DNA of 64,000 nucleotides, from assembly GCF_014195325.1 (NCBI RefSeq), contig NZ_JACIBK010000003.1, forward strand, positions 620,001 through 684,000, written 5' to 3'. The translations under genes and the position numbers were made by a program. Shown here one piece after another: positions 1 through 9,854 of this stretch (its first letter is position 1; every line of letters starts with the position of its first letter). Source of the DNA: Rhizobium sp. BK650. Lineage in GTDB: Bacteria > Pseudomonadota > Alphaproteobacteria > Rhizobiales > Rhizobiaceae. Under the pieces are notes generated by a model. It was given only the letters and a program-made list of their open reading frames with translations. It had not been told where the DNA came from and did no database searches.

Positions 1-594
1 TTCCTCTGATGGAACATAGGCAAGGGTGGAGTTGTCGGGTGCCCCGGCGTCGGCAGGCTTGTTATCGCCTGCCAGCAACCTGTCGATCGCCTGCGCGCCG
101 CCGGAGAGCGACGCACGTTTGTCTTTGATATCAGGCACATAGGCTTGCGCCGGCACATTTGCGGCAGGCACTTCCTTGCCAGTCAGACCGGAGCTTTCGG
201 CGCGGTCAAGCAGGCTGTCCAGCTTGCCATGACGCGAGGTCAGCGCCATCTGCTGTTCCATCAGCTTGTCGACCTTGTCCTCGACGACCTGCTGGTCGAG
301 AAGCTGACGGGAGGTGATACGGTCGACCTGTGCGCGCAGTGCCGCGATGCGGTCTTCATAATCGTGCTGCATGCGGGCCTGGCGGGCCATGGTTGCGCCG
401 ATCAGATCGTCGCGCAACACGAGGTAGGAGGTGGCAAGCAGATAGCCGATCGAGAAGACGCCGACGAAGCAAAAGGCCAGTGCCGCCATCCACGGCTTCA
501 CCGTCATGTGGCGCACTTTGTCGCCGCTGGCGAGAATGAGGACGTGTTCCTGTGCCCCCTTGCCGAATACCCGACTGTGATGTCCGCTCGTCAC
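1..594 (-). CDS. M23-family metallopeptidase, N-terminal part (partial, runs off left edge)
   Basis: Reading from a GTG at 594 gives 198 open codons to the window edge, so only the N-terminal part is visible. A membrane segment lies at about residues 38-58 (runs through LAFCFVGVFSIGYLLATSYL), followed by a long coiled-coil-like stretch (about 60-135) and a Pro/Ala-rich linker. This is the layout of the DUF5930 region that precedes a LytM/M23 peptidase domain in Rhizobiales envelope proteins; the peptidase itself would lie outside the window, so catalytic residues cannot be checked. A GGAG lies just upstream of the GTG. Family knowledge suggests a cell-wall hydrolase or scaffold for polar growth; RgsM of Sinorhizobium has this type of architecture, and orthology is possible but unproven. 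Confidence 0.72.
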   Translation of the reverse strand, partial: MTSGHHSRVFGKGAQEHVLILASGDKVRHMTVKPWMAALAFCFVGVFSIGYLLATSYLVLRDDLIGATMARQARMQHDYEDRIAALRAQVDRITSRQLLDQQVVEDKVDKLMEQQMALTSRHGKLDSLLDRAESSGLTGKEVPAANVPAQAYVPDIKDKRASLSGGAQAIDRLLAGDNKPADAGAPDNSTLAYVPSEE

Positions 595-659
595 GGAGGT
601 CTCCCAAAGATTCGCTTTTCAGCCCCGCCTCATTGGGAAATGATTACATACATTTATGG

Positions 660-675
660 TTAACGGTCGGTTTAC
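660..675. promoter_or_regulatory. Possible CtrA-like box upstream of the M23 gene
   Basis: TTAACGGTCGGTTTAC resembles the CtrA consensus TTAA-N7-TTAA with one mismatch in the second half-site. It sits 66 bases upstream of the GTG of the M23 gene. Such sites are common by chance in AT-rich intergenic DNA, so this is only suggestive. Confidence 0.25.
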
Positions 676-698
676 GCCGCCTAATAGGCGCTCGCAGA

Positions 699-1517
699 TC
701 AGCTCTGGCTTGTCGAGGTGAGCGAGCGATAGAAGGAAGGCGTCAGACCTGCTTCCGCGCGCGCCACATCATTGAACGGCGCCTTCAGCGGGCCGCGGAA
801 ATTGGCGCGCACCAGCTCCTGGAACGTCCTTGCCGGATCACGCTTTTCGCGAGCACAGAGGAAGCGGAACCATTTGGCGCCAACGGCGACATGACCCTTT
901 TCGTCGTTATAAATCACATCGAGAACTGCGGCACTTTCGAGGTCGCCGGTCTCGCGCATCCTGGCCTGCAGTGCAGGCGTGACATCGAGGCCGCGCGCTT
1001 CGAGAATCAGGGGCACGACGGCAAGCCGGGCCGTCAGGTCGTTGCGGGTCGAATGCGCAGCCTGCCAGAGGCCGTCATGGGCAGGCAGATCGCCGTAATC
1101 GGCGCCGAGATCGTTAAGCCGCTTGCGCACCAGGCGAAAGTGTTTGGCTTCTTCGAAGGCAACCTGCATCCAGCCATCAAAAAAAGAGTTCGGCACATGG
1201 GCCGAGGCGAATCGCGCCACGATGTCGAGCGCCAAATCGACGGCGTTGAGCTCGATATGGGCAATGGCATGCAGCAGAGCGATGCGGCCGGGCAGGGTGT
1301 GCAGAGAGCGCTTCTCAACCTGGGTCGGCGGTACTAGCACCGGCTTCTCCGGCCGGCCGGGGCGTTCCGGCAAAGCTGCATCCAGTGGTGAGCGTAGCGA
1401 AATGCGACGGGCGAACCATCTGTTCGCGCTCTCCTGTGCCAGTTCCGTCTTGCAGTCGAGGTCGGCGGATCGGATCGCATCGATTGCGCCGCCACGCAGC
1501 GAAGTGATTGCTATCAC
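699..1517 (-). CDS. Ferritin-like DUF455 family protein
   Basis: The product (272 aa) carries a ferritin-like helical bundle of the DUF455 family, with acidic/His pairs typical of a diiron carboxylate fold: ELNAVDLALD, FEEAKHF (EEAKH motif) and YNDEKGHV (DEKGH motif). The biochemical role of DUF455 is not established; similarity to MiaE-like and ferritin-like hydroxylases is known at the fold level only. The reading frame continues upstream, but a GTG at 1517 is chosen because it overlaps the TGA of the upstream peroxiredoxin gene in a GTGA junction, a classic translational coupling signal. The pair therefore probably works as one peroxide/oxidative unit, which is inference from coupling. Confidence 0.85.
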   Translation of the reverse strand: MIAITSLRGGAIDAIRSADLDCKTELAQESANRWFARRISLRSPLDAALPERPGRPEKPVLVPPTQVEKRSLHTLPGRIALLHAIAHIELNAVDLALDIVARFASAHVPNSFFDGWMQVAFEEAKHFRLVRKRLNDLGADYGDLPAHDGLWQAAHSTRNDLTARLAVVPLILEARGLDVTPALQARMRETGDLESAAVLDVIYNDEKGHVAVGAKWFRFLCAREKRDPARTFQELVRANFRGPLKAPFNDVARAEAGLTPSFYRSLTSTSQS

Positions 1518-1987
1518 GCAGCCAGATTCCTCACGGCTTCCAGAACTGTTGCGGCATGACCGGGCACTCGGACCTTCTGCCATATGGTGGCGATGGTGCC
1601 ATCTTTGCGGATCAGGAAGGTCGTACGCTCTACGCCCATGAATGTGCGGCCATACATTTTCTTCTCCTTCCATACGCCATAGGCCTGCAGCACCGTCTTC
1701 TCTTCGTCCGAGGCGAGCGCGACGGTCAGCTTGTGCTTTTTGATGAAGCGGTCGTGGCAGGCCGCCGAGTCGGGCGACATTCCAACAATGGCAGCACCGG
1801 CGGCTGCGAACTCATCGGCAAGCGCAGTAAAATCCAGAGATTCGGTCGTGCAGCCCGTCGTGTCATCCTTGGGGTAGAAGAACAGCACCACCGGCTTGCC
1901 GTGATAATCAGAGAGCGAAATGCGCCCGCCGCCGTCACGCGGGAGGCTGAAATCGGGAGCACGGGAGCCAATACCAGGTGCAGACAT
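1514..1987 (-). CDS. bcp: Thioredoxin-dependent peroxiredoxin, Bcp/PrxQ type
   Basis: The 157-aa product is a full-length AhpC/TSA-fold peroxiredoxin that reduces hydrogen peroxide and organic hydroperoxides. The peroxidatic cysteine is Cys46 in TTGCTTES. The Cys that E. coli-type BCP has five residues downstream is absent (Leu instead). One further Cys (Cys77, in SAACHDRF) lies in the helix where Xanthomonas-type PrxQ places its resolving Cys, though one turn away, so the mechanism could be 1-Cys or an atypical 2-Cys. The start is the ATG at 1987 beginning MSAPGIG; the longer open frame upstream lacks family similarity. The stop overlaps the DUF455 start. Confidence 0.92.
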   Translation of the reverse strand: MSAPGIGSRAPDFSLPRDGGGRISLSDYHGKPVVLFFYPKDDTTGCTTESLDFTALADEFAAAGAAIVGMSPDSAACHDRFIKKHKLTVALASDEEKTVLQAYGVWKEKKMYGRTFMGVERTTFLIRKDGTIATIWQKVRVPGHAATVLEAVRNLAA

Positions 1988-2121
1988 CTCAGAACTTTCT
2001 TTTGCCGAGTTTAGGGGAGATACTATATCGAACCGGTATATAATGGACGACACGGCGTCCCGCCCAGCTGTTTCAAACGAAATCGGGCGATTCAAACAAG
2101 TTCAGGAGTTCCCCGAGACGC

Positions 2122-5100
2122 ATGTCAGCCATCCGCGGCGAAAAGGTCACGTTCCGTAAGAAGGACATCGTCGCCTTACACGACCTACCCTCAGCGCAGG
2201 TAGAGAATCCTCTTATCGTGCATTGCCCGCCGCCGCGCTCGCGCATGCGCGGTACCGCGAAAGCTACCGGCGGATTCTGCGCAGTCATCCTGTTCATCCT
2301 GGCCGCCATCGTTTTCACGATCGAAAGCGGGGTCATTGACGCACCGCTGTCGCAGCAGGCGCAGTCGGCCCTGAACAGTGCGCTCGGGCCGCGCTACCGC
2401 GCAGAAGTCGGCTCCACTGTTATCCGCTTCACCTCCGGCCTGCGACTGGCGCTGGAAGCACGCGACGTCAATATGATCGACCAGCAGAGCGGCCAGCATC
2501 TCTCCACGACATCCTCTATGCGCATGGCGCTCGATCCGCTGCAGCTCTTTCGCGGCCGCATCGCCATTTCGTCGGTCGAAGCTGACGATATCGCCCTCGA
2601 CACGTCGCTGCTTCCATCAAGCGCGCCCATAAAGCTTGACGATCTGCGCGTCGATGCCATTCCGGCAGCAATGGAGACGATATTCTCACATCTCGACCTG
2701 TTCGAAACCTTCGTCGAACGCGGCGCTACCGCGTCGGTCCGTATATCCGGTATCGACATCAAGCTCGCGGATACGGCAAACGGGCCGCTTTCGCTCGTCG
2801 TCGACAATCTCGCCTTTGCACATGCCGGGCCGAACTCGTTGCAACTCAACGGCCAGATTTCTATTAACGGTCAAGCGGCAGATCTCAATGTGATCACCGA
2901 CCAAGCAGGCGGGCACGCATCCCGGCTCGTCGCCACACTGTCGCATGCTGACCTCACGCCCTTTACACTGAAGCGCAACGATCAGGGCGAGATCCGCCAG
3001 GGCCTCAAGACCTTCGGCGACCTCACCATTTCCGCGGTCAGAGCCGCCGACGGCGTCAAGCCGTCGCTCAATGCGGCTCTCAATCTCAATCCGGGCTTTA
3101 TTTACGTCGATGGCGATTCTCAGGAGCTGACGGACGGGCAACTCAATCTGGCCTATGATTTCGACAAGCAGACTTTGGAGATCGCCAAATCGCAGCTGCG
3201 TCTCGGCCCGACCGTGCTGCCGATCAGCGGCGCGCTGATCGATCTCGACAAGCTCGACCCGTCTGCGGGCAAGGGTTTCGGCATCGATGCTCTGATCAGT
3301 GGCGGCACGGCCGCGCCCAATTCCGGCGAGCAGCCACTGTCCTTCGATCTGCAGGCGACCGGTCGCTATCTCGTAGCTGGACGCGAATTCCAGTTTACGA
3401 ATATGGTGGCTTCCTCGCCGCTTGGTTCGCTCTATGGGGCGCTGCATATCCGGCTGAGTGAGAAATCACCGGAGATCAGTTTTGCCGGCCAGTCGCAGCA
3501 GATGCAGACGACGGCGGTCAAGCAGCTCTGGCCCTTCTGGATGGCTTCCAAAGCGCGGGTCTGGGTGCTTGCAAACCTCTTCGGCGGCACGTTAAGCGAC
3601 GCTTCCATTTCCGTCTTTATTCCGGCCGGACGGCTGGACGAGGCGGCGCAAGGACGCGGCCTGCGGCTCGACGAAAATCAGCTCCGTATCGCGTTCAACA
3701 TTGCCGGGGCGCGCATGAACGTCGCCGGCGACATTCCGCCGGTGCGCGATACCGCGGCGCATTTCGACCTGACGGGCGGAAAGGCTGCGATCTCACTCAA
3801 GAGCGGCACCTCCTATTTCCCGTCAGGGCGTTCCGTGGCGGTCCAGCCGGGCACTTTCGTAATGCCATCGGTCTATGACAAGCCGCTGATGGCCGATGCC
3901 GACATTTCCGTTTCAGGTTCGGCCGATGCAGTGGGCGAGCTCTTGACCTACAAGCCGATCAAGGTTCTGCAGCGCGCGGGCTTCGTGCCCGACGACCTCA
4001 AGGGCAATATTCAGGCGCATGTGCAGGCGCATTTCGGTCTGCTCTCCTCGCAGAACCCGCCGCCACCCGAATGGAAGGCGCGGATGGAGCTTACCGACGT
4101 TGCGCTTGCCAAGCCGTTCTCGGGACGCGTCATCACCAACCTCGACGGTGTGCTCGATGCCGATCCGCAGCAGGTGAAGGTCAAGGGAAAGGCTGACATC
4201 GACGGCGTCTCCGCCGATATCGATATGCTGGAGCCCGTCGACAAATCCTCTGGGATCGAGCCGCAGCGGGTGATCACGGCAACGCTGAACGGCGATCAAC
4301 GCGACAGGCTTTTTCCTGGCCTGTCCAGCATCCTGGGCGGCAGCGTCAAGCTGGTGCTGACGCGCATCGACGAGGACCGGCAGGATGTGCAGCTCGATCT
4401 CGGCAAGGCATCGCTCGATCTGCCGTGGATCGGCTGGTCGAAAGGCAGCGGCATTCCGGCCAATGCCGAATTCGAGGTTTCCGGCCCACCCGAGAATACG
4501 CAGGTCAAGAATTTCCGGCTGAAGGGCGATGGCTTCGGGGCAGCCGGGGCGCTCGTGATCGGCAAGAGCGGCCTGATATCGGCGGATTTCGATAGCGTGA
4601 AACTGTCCTCGGTCGATGATTTCGGGCTGTCGCTGAAGCGCAGCAAGGGCGGCTTCGATATTTCCGTGTTCGGCGCCAGCGCCGATGCACGGCCGATCAT
4701 TGCTCGGTTGAAATCGGATTCGGGCAGCAATGGCGACGGCGGAGACAGCAGCAACGTGACCGTTAAGGCGAAGCTGCAGAAAATCATTGGCTTCAACGAC
4801 GAGCAGATCGGCAATTTCCAGGCGCAAATCGCAATGAGCGGCAGCCACCTTCAGTCGCTGAATTTTTCCGGCGTCACGGATAGCGGCGAGGCCGTCGTCA
4901 GCAAGATGCAGGGCGGCGGCGTCATCAACATCACCAGCGGCGATGCCGGCTCGGTGTCTCGCTTTGCCGACCTCTATCAGCACATGCAGGGCGGGCTGCT
5001 CAACCTGGCGATCCGCCTCAGTGCCAACGGCTGGGACGGTTCGCTCGACGTGCGCCGCTTCTCGATCGTCAACGAACAGCGGTTGCGCTCCATCGTCTCC

Positions 5101-5511
5101 ACGCCTGTCGGCTCGGACCAGCGCAGCCTGAGCGAGGCCGTCAAACGCGACATCGATACGTCGTCGCAGCACTTCCAGCGGGGCTTTGCGCGTGTCGTCT
5201 CACGCGGCGGGGCTATTTCCATCGAAAACGGCGTTCTGCGCGGCGACCAGATCGGTGCCACCTTCCAGGGCGTGGTGCGCGATGCAAGAGGCAACATGGA
5301 CATGACCGGCACCTTCATGCCGGCTTATGGGCTCAACCGGCTGTTCGCCGAACTGCCGCTGATCGGCGTCATCCTCGGTAATGGGTCGGACCGTGGCCTG
5401 ATCGGCATCACCTTCAAGTTGACCGGCAAGTTCGAGCAACCGAACCTGCAGATCAATCCGTTGTCGGTTATCGCGCCCGGTGTCTTCCGTCAGATTTTCG
5501 AATTCCAGTAA
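2122..5511 (+). CDS. Large AsmA-like / DUF3971 envelope protein (YhdP type)
   Basis: The 1129-aa product has a cytoplasmic N-terminus of about 50 residues, one membrane helix at about 52-72 (CAVILFILAAIVFTI), then a very long repetitive beta-rich periplasmic region with DUF3971 in the first half and an AsmA-like C-terminal region (about 900-1110, containing the conserved stretch around GAISIENGVLRGDQIG). Proteins of this architecture (YhdP, TamB, AsmA families) are beta-groove bridges implicated in phospholipid transport between inner and outer membrane. The ATG at 2122 is supported by an upstream GGAG, although the spacing is long. It is read divergently from bcp. The GNAT gene follows 18 bases after the stop and may be cotranscribed. 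Confidence 0.88.
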   Translation: MSAIRGEKVTFRKKDIVALHDLPSAQVENPLIVHCPPPRSRMRGTAKATGGFCAVILFILAAIVFTIESGVIDAPLSQQAQSALNSALGPRYRAEVGSTVIRFTSGLRLALEARDVNMIDQQSGQHLSTTSSMRMALDPLQLFRGRIAISSVEADDIALDTSLLPSSAPIKLDDLRVDAIPAAMETIFSHLDLFETFVERGATASVRISGIDIKLADTANGPLSLVVDNLAFAHAGPNSLQLNGQISINGQAADLNVITDQAGGHASRLVATLSHADLTPFTLKRNDQGEIRQGLKTFGDLTISAVRAADGVKPSLNAALNLNPGFIYVDGDSQELTDGQLNLAYDFDKQTLEIAKSQLRLGPTVLPISGALIDLDKLDPSAGKGFGIDALISGGTAAPNSGEQPLSFDLQATGRYLVAGREFQFTNMVASSPLGSLYGALHIRLSEKSPEISFAGQSQQMQTTAVKQLWPFWMASKARVWVLANLFGGTLSDASISVFIPAGRLDEAAQGRGLRLDENQLRIAFNIAGARMNVAGDIPPVRDTAAHFDLTGGKAAISLKSGTSYFPSGRSVAVQPGTFVMPSVYDKPLMADADISVSGSADAVGELLTYKPIKVLQRAGFVPDDLKGNIQAHVQAHFGLLSSQNPPPPEWKARMELTDVALAKPFSGRVITNLDGVLDADPQQVKVKGKADIDGVSADIDMLEPVDKSSGIEPQRVITATLNGDQRDRLFPGLSSILGGSVKLVLTRIDEDRQDVQLDLGKASLDLPWIGWSKGSGIPANAEFEVSGPPENTQVKNFRLKGDGFGAAGALVIGKSGLISADFDSVKLSSVDDFGLSLKRSKGGFDISVFGASADARPIIARLKSDSGSNGDGGDSSNVTVKAKLQKIIGFNDEQIGNFQAQIAMSGSHLQSLNFSGVTDSGEAVVSKMQGGGVINITSGDAGSVSRFADLYQHMQGGLLNLAIRLSANGWDGSLDVRRFSIVNEQRLRSIVSTPVGSDQRSLSEAVKRDIDTSSQHFQRGFARVVSRGGAISIENGVLRGDQIGATFQGVVRDARGNMDMTGTFMPAYGLNRLFAELPLIGVILGNGSDRGLIGITFKLTGKFEQPNLQINPLSVIAPGVFRQIFEFQ

Positions 5512-5529
5512 ATCGCTGGGGGACTATCC

Positions 5530-6012
5530 GTGAAGAACTCGATCCTGATCAGGCCCTACAGACCCGCTGACAGCGATGCTACGATCGAGATTTTTCTGCG
5601 CGCCATCCGCGAAGTCTCGTCGAAAGATTATTCGCCTGAACAGATCAATGCCTGGGCGCAGGTGGAAGATCCTGCCAAATGGGCCGAACGGAGGATTAGC
5701 CGCCCGGCTTGGATAGCGGAGATTGACGGCAAGCCGGTCGGCTTCTCCGATCTCACGCCCGACGGCTGCCTCGACATGATGTTCGTGCATCCCGAATTTC
5801 AGGGGCTCGGTGTTGCTGGCCGCTTGCTGGCGCGCGTTGAGGAAGAGGCCCAGCTATCGGAAATGGAGGGTATCTACACGCATGCCAGCCTGACGGCGCG
5901 GCCATTTTTCGAACACAAGGGGTTCCAGGTCCTCAGACGGCAGACCGTTGAACGGCGCGGGCAGCGACTCTACAATTTCGTGATGGAGAAATTCTACCAG
6001 CGGCGCTCCTGA
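5530..6012 (+). CDS. GNAT-family N-acetyltransferase
   Basis: The 160-aa product has the GNAT fold: the N-terminal strand IRPYRPADSDATIEIF, central strand DMMFVHPEFQGLGVAGRLL, where the acetyl-CoA pyrophosphate loop Q-x-x-G-x-A/G is QGLGVAG, and a C-terminal half with HASLTARPFFEHKGF typical of YafP-like enzymes. The substrate cannot be deduced. The start is a GTG at 5530, 18 bases after the AsmA-like gene; the preceding GGGGGAC gives a plausible ribosome binding site. A strong bidirectional terminator follows. Confidence 0.88.
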   Translation: MKNSILIRPYRPADSDATIEIFLRAIREVSSKDYSPEQINAWAQVEDPAKWAERRISRPAWIAEIDGKPVGFSDLTPDGCLDMMFVHPEFQGLGVAGRLLARVEEEAQLSEMEGIYTHASLTARPFFEHKGFQVLRRQTVERRGQRLYNFVMEKFYQRRS

Positions 6013-6036
6013 GCTTTCGGCTCAAGGCAGACAAAG

Positions 6037-6064
6037 AAAAAGCCGGCGCAACGGCCGGCTTTTT
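6037..6064. terminator. Bidirectional Rho-independent terminator
   Basis: Stem AGCCGGC (6041-6047) pairs with GCCGGCT (6054-6060), flanked by an A-run on the left and a T-run on the right, so it can end both the GNAT transcript and the convergent tyrS transcript. Confidence 0.85.
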
Positions 6065-6085
6065 GCTTTGGTATCCCTTGCGCGG

Positions 6086-7342
6086 TCAGGCTGCGCGGCG
6101 GATCAGGATGTGCTTTTTCTTGCCAAGCGACAGCTTGATGACGCCGTCAGCGGTGATTTCACTGCTGCCGATCATCTTGCGCTCGTCGCTGACAGCCTGG
6201 TCGTTGATACGGACGGCGCCGCCCTGGACGTGACGGCGGGCTTCGCCGTTCGAGGCGGCAAGTCCGGCGCGCACGATCAGCGACAGAAGGCCGATGCCGG
6301 CGTCGAGTTCGGAGGCGGGAACGTCGACGGAGGGCAGGTTCTCAGAGAGGCCGCCTTCTTCAAAGGTCTTGCGGGCCGTCTCGGCTGCCTGTTCAGCGGC
6401 CTCCCGGCCATGCAGGATCGCAGTGACCTCGGTTGCCAGGATCTTCTTGACCTCGTTGATCTCGGAACCGGCGAGTGCCGAGAGGCGGGCGATCTCGTCC
6501 ATCGGCAGCGTGGTGTAGAGCTTCAGGAAGCGCGAGACGTCGGCATCCTCTGTATTGCGCCAGTACTGCCAGAAATCATAGGCCGAGAGCATGTCGGCAT
6601 TCAGCCAGACGGCACCCGTGGCCGACTTGCCCATCTTGGCACCGGACGAGGTGGTGAGCAGCGGCGAGGTCAGCGCGTAAAGCTGGTTGGTCCCCATACG
6701 GTGACCGAGGTCGATGCCGTTGACGATGTTGCCCCACTGGTCCGAACCGCCCATCTGCAGACGGCAGTCGTAGCGCTTGGCAAGCTCGACGAAGTCATAG
6801 GCCTGGAGGATCATGTAGTTGAATTCCAGGAAGGACAGCGACTGTTCGCGGTCAAGACGCGTTTTGACGCTGTCGAAGGACAGCATGCGGTTGACCGAGA
6901 AATGCTTCCCGACATCGCGCAGGAACTCAAGGTAGTTCAGCGAACGCAGCCATTCGGCGTTGTTGATCATCAGCGCATCCTTCGGACCTTCACCGTAGGT
7001 GAGGTAGTTGGAGAAAACGCGCTTGATGGAGGCGATATTGCCTTCGATCGTATCGACGGTCATCAACTGGCGGGCCTCTTCCTTGAAGGAGGGGTCGCCG
7101 ACCATGCCGGTGCCGCCGCCCATCAGCGAGATGGCGCGGTGACCGGTCTTCTGCATCCAATGCAGCATCATGATCTGGATCAGCGATCCGGCATGCAGGC
7201 TGGGCGCGGTCGGATCGAAGCCGATATAGCCCGTCACGGTTTCCTTGGCGAAGAGATCGTCGAGGCCGCGTTCATCTGAGATTTGATGAATGAAGCCGCG
7301 CTCTTGCAGCGTGCGGAGGAAATCGGACTTGAACTCATACAT
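6086..7342 (-). CDS. tyrS: Tyrosyl-tRNA synthetase
   Basis: The 418-aa product charges tRNA-Tyr. It has the class I core with the HIGH-equivalent in PSLHAGSL (about residue 45), the tyrosine-binding segment [12 protein letters not shown], the KMSKS-equivalent [10 protein letters not shown], and a C-terminal S4 RNA-binding domain (about residues 355-418, containing [15 protein letters not shown]). Length is normal for the bacterial TyrRS family. The ATG at 7342 (MYEFKSDFL) is chosen over a longer open frame because the family begins here. The gene diverges from anmK across a 121-base intergenic region. Confidence 0.96.
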   Translation of the reverse strand: MYEFKSDFLRTLQERGFIHQISDERGLDDLFAKETVTGYIGFDPTAPSLHAGSLIQIMMLHWMQKTGHRAISLMGGGTGMVGDPSFKEEARQLMTVDTIEGNIASIKRVFSNYLTYGEGPKDALMINNAEWLRSLNYLEFLRDVGKHFSVNRMLSFDSVKTRLDREQSLSFLEFNYMILQAYDFVELAKRYDCRLQMGGSDQWGNIVNGIDLGHRMGTNQLYALTSPLLTTSSGAKMGKSATGAVWLNADMLSAYDFWQYWRNTEDADVSRFLKLYTTLPMDEIARLSALAGSEINEVKKILATEVTAILHGREAAEQAAETARKTFEEGGLSENLPSVDVPASELDAGIGLLSLIVRAGLAASNGEARRHVQGGAVRINDQAVSDERKMIGSSEITADGVIKLSLGKKKHILIRRAA

Positions 7343-7463
7343 TGGCTTCGTCTCTTGAAACGTCGAACGGAAATGGGATTGACGCTTGTTGAACCGTCGC
7401 GGCGCGTTTAGCACTGTTTTTCCAAAAGTGCATCCGGGAATCGCATGAAAGGCTCGCGGCGCA

Positions 7464-8588
7464 ATGGATATCGTCAGGACTGCGATCGGCTTGATGAGCG
7501 GCACCTCGATGGACGGCATCGATGTGGCGCTTTTGCGGACGGACGGACGAGGCTTTATCGAACGTGGTCCGTTCCTGGGCGTGCCCTATGACGGCGGTTT
7601 TCGCGAGCGGTTGAAACGGGCACTCGATCTGGCGCGGCCGTTGACGGATCGCGGCGCGCGGCCGGATGAATTGCGCGAGATCGAGATTGAACTGACCTTG
7701 CGTCATGCAGATGCCGCTAGGGCATTTCTCGAGAAATTCGGCATCAACCGCGATGATATCGATGTGCTCGGCTTCCACGGCCAAACCGTCCTGCACAGGC
7801 CTGACGATGCGCTGACGATCCAGATCGGCGACGGCCCGCTTCTGGCCGAGCGCACAGGTATTTCCGTCGTCTACGATATGCGTGCCAACGACATGGTGCA
7901 CGGCGGGCAGGGCGCACCGCTGGTACCCGCTTACCATGCCGCCCTTGCCGGGCGCTTCCAGAAGGACGGGCAGACAGTCTGCTTCGTCAATATCGGTGGC
8001 ATTTCGAACCTCACCTATATCGGCCCGGAAGGCCGCATCGCCGCCTTCGACAGTGGTCCCGGCAATACACTGATCGATCAGTGGGTGGAAATGCAGACCG
8101 GCAAGACCTACGATCCCGGTGGCGAGATCGCCGGTCGCGGGCAGGTGGTGCCCCATATCGCCGCCCACTATCTCGGCAGTCCCTTTTTCAGCGGCAATAT
8201 CCGCCGCTCGCTCGACCGAAGCGATTTCAAGCCGCTTGCCGATGGCGAGGCGAGCCTTGAGGACGGCGCACGCACGCTGGCACATGTTGCTGCTGCCTCT
8301 ATCGTCAAATCCGCCTCCTATCTGCCGGAAAACCCCTCCGTTTATATCGTCTGCGGCGGCGGACGACTGAATGCTGCGATCATGGCGGAGTTTGCAGATA
8401 TGGCCGGGGAAAAAGGCTCTGCAGTGATGAGCGCCGAACAGGCGGGTTTTGATGGCGATGCGATGGAGGCGGAAGCCTGGGCCTATCTTGCCGTGCGCTC
8501 GCTGGAGGGCCTGCCGCTCACCTATCCCGGCACGACGGGCGTCAGTCAGCCAATCACTGGCGGTGTGTTAGCGGAACCGGCGCCATGA
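7464..8588 (+). CDS. anmK: Anhydro-N-acetylmuramic acid kinase
   Basis: The 374-aa product phosphorylates and hydrolyses 1,6-anhydro-MurNAc released during peptidoglycan turnover, giving MurNAc-6-phosphate. The N-terminal signature [15 protein letters not shown] and the central [12 protein letters not shown] motif are both intact, as is the nucleotide-site segment [14 protein letters not shown]. Length matches the family. The stop overlaps the next gene in an ATGA junction, so it is probably cotranscribed with the downstream acetyltransferase. Confidence 0.95.
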   Translation: MDIVRTAIGLMSGTSMDGIDVALLRTDGRGFIERGPFLGVPYDGGFRERLKRALDLARPLTDRGARPDELREIEIELTLRHADAARAFLEKFGINRDDIDVLGFHGQTVLHRPDDALTIQIGDGPLLAERTGISVVYDMRANDMVHGGQGAPLVPAYHAALAGRFQKDGQTVCFVNIGGISNLTYIGPEGRIAAFDSGPGNTLIDQWVEMQTGKTYDPGGEIAGRGQVVPHIAAHYLGSPFFSGNIRRSLDRSDFKPLADGEASLEDGARTLAHVAAASIVKSASYLPENPSVYIVCGGGRLNAAIMAEFADMAGEKGSAVMSAEQAGFDGDAMEAEAWAYLAVRSLEGLPLTYPGTTGVSQPITGGVLAEPAP

Positions 8589-9112
8589 GCGGCAACGTCA
8601 TTTTCGAAACGCCGCGTCTTCTCGCCCAAATGTGGGAAGACGGTGATGCCAATCTGGTCCACGATCTGCATTCAACCATCGAGACGACACGCTACATGTC
8701 AGGAGCGGCACCCTGGTCGCACGAAAAGGCCGAGGAACGGCTGCGGTCCTATCTCACCGAGCAGGCACGCGACGGCACGACAAAATACAAGATCCTCAGC
8801 CGCGAGGACGGCCGCTATATCGGGCGTGCCGGCATATCGCTCTTTCATACCGGCGAATACGAGCTCGGTTATGCCTTCTACGCCCGCGAATGGGGCAAGG
8901 GCTATGCGACGGAGATCGCAGCAAGTCTCGCCGACTGGTTCTTCGCCCGGGGGATTGCGCCGCATATCGTTGCCTTCACCCATCAGGACAATCTTGTCTC
9001 ACAGCACATATTGAAAAAGATCGGCATGCGGGAGCGCGGGCCGATCTTTATCGAAGGTATTCAGGGCGTAGAATTCGAGATGACTGCCGCTATGCGGCAG
9101 GCCGTCACCTGA
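8585..9112 (+). CDS. GNAT-family N-acetyltransferase (RimJ/RimL-like)
   Basis: The 175-aa product begins with [22 protein letters not shown], typical of ribosomal-protein-type GNAT enzymes, and has the strand [23 protein letters not shown], where the acetyl-CoA loop is reduced to WGKGYA, and [14 protein letters not shown] near the C-terminus. Substrate unknown. It overlaps anmK by four bases (ATGA) and its last eight bases overlap the convergent hydrolase gene. Confidence 0.88.
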   Translation: MSGNVIFETPRLLAQMWEDGDANLVHDLHSTIETTRYMSGAAPWSHEKAEERLRSYLTEQARDGTTKYKILSREDGRYIGRAGISLFHTGEYELGYAFYAREWGKGYATEIAASLADWFFARGIAPHIVAFTHQDNLVSQHILKKIGMRERGPIFIEGIQGVEFEMTAAMRQAVT

Positions 9113-9782
9113 TCCGCTTGGCTGCCGGCTCCGGCACCAGTTCGCCGTTGAGACGGCGGTCAAGGTAGTCCTCGCATTCAGCCATCAGCGTGTCGACCTG
9201 GCCGTTGAAGAAGTGGTTGGCGCCAGGCACTGTGCGATGGGTGATCAGAATGCCCTTCTGGGTCTTCAGCTTCTCGACGAGGCCGTTGACATCCTTTTCG
9301 GGCGCAACCTTGTCCGCCTCGCCGTTGATGATGAGGCCGGAGGAGGGGCAGGGCGCCAGGAACGAGAAGTCATAGGTGTTCGGCTGCGGCGCAATCGACA
9401 TGAAGCCTTCGATTTCCGGACGGCGCATCAGAAGCTGCATGCCGATCCAGGCGCCGAAGGAATAGCCTGCAACCCAACAGGTCTTCGAATCAGGATGCAA
9501 GCTCTGCACCCAGTCGAGGGCGGAGGCAGCATCCGAAAGCTCGCCCGCACCATGGTCGAACTCGCCCTGGCTGCGACCGATTCCGCGGAAATTGAAGCGC
9601 AGCGTCGTAAAACCGCGCTTCTGAAACATGTAGAAGAGCTGGTAGACGATCTGGTTGTTCATCGTGCCACCAAACTGCGGATGCGGATGCAGAATGACGG
9701 CGATCGGTGCGCTTTTTTCCTTGGAGGGTTGGTAGCGGCCTTCAAGACGGCCGGCTGGGCCGTTGAAAATGACTTCGGGCAT
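9105..9782 (-). CDS. Alpha/beta hydrolase
   Basis: The 225-aa product is a compact alpha/beta hydrolase. HPHPQFGGTMNN provides the oxyanion-side HPHP motif common in this cytosolic subgroup, GYSFGAW (about residue 106) is the nucleophile elbow with Ser, and the C-terminal GANHFFNG contains the catalytic His. An acid is likely in INGEADKVAP. Substrate is unknown. The ATG at 9782 has a GGAG six bases upstream. It is read divergently from the suf operon, so its promoter shares the intergenic region with the Irr-type site. Confidence 0.86.
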   Translation of the reverse strand: MPEVIFNGPAGRLEGRYQPSKEKSAPIAVILHPHPQFGGTMNNQIVYQLFYMFQKRGFTTLRFNFRGIGRSQGEFDHGAGELSDAASALDWVQSLHPDSKTCWVAGYSFGAWIGMQLLMRRPEIEGFMSIAPQPNTYDFSFLAPCPSSGLIINGEADKVAPEKDVNGLVEKLKTQKGILITHRTVPGANHFFNGQVDTLMAECEDYLDRRLNGELVPEPAAKRIR

Positions 9783-9854
9783 CGGTACTCCGGGTTTTAT
9801 TTCGCGTTCGCGCTACGTTTGGCGACAACATGACTTGACGACGGTTGTCAGCTT

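Noticed and set aside
3913..5172. A 419-codon frame antisense to the AsmA-like gene.
   Set aside because: It is a GC-bias shadow without any domain, inside a clear plus-strand gene.
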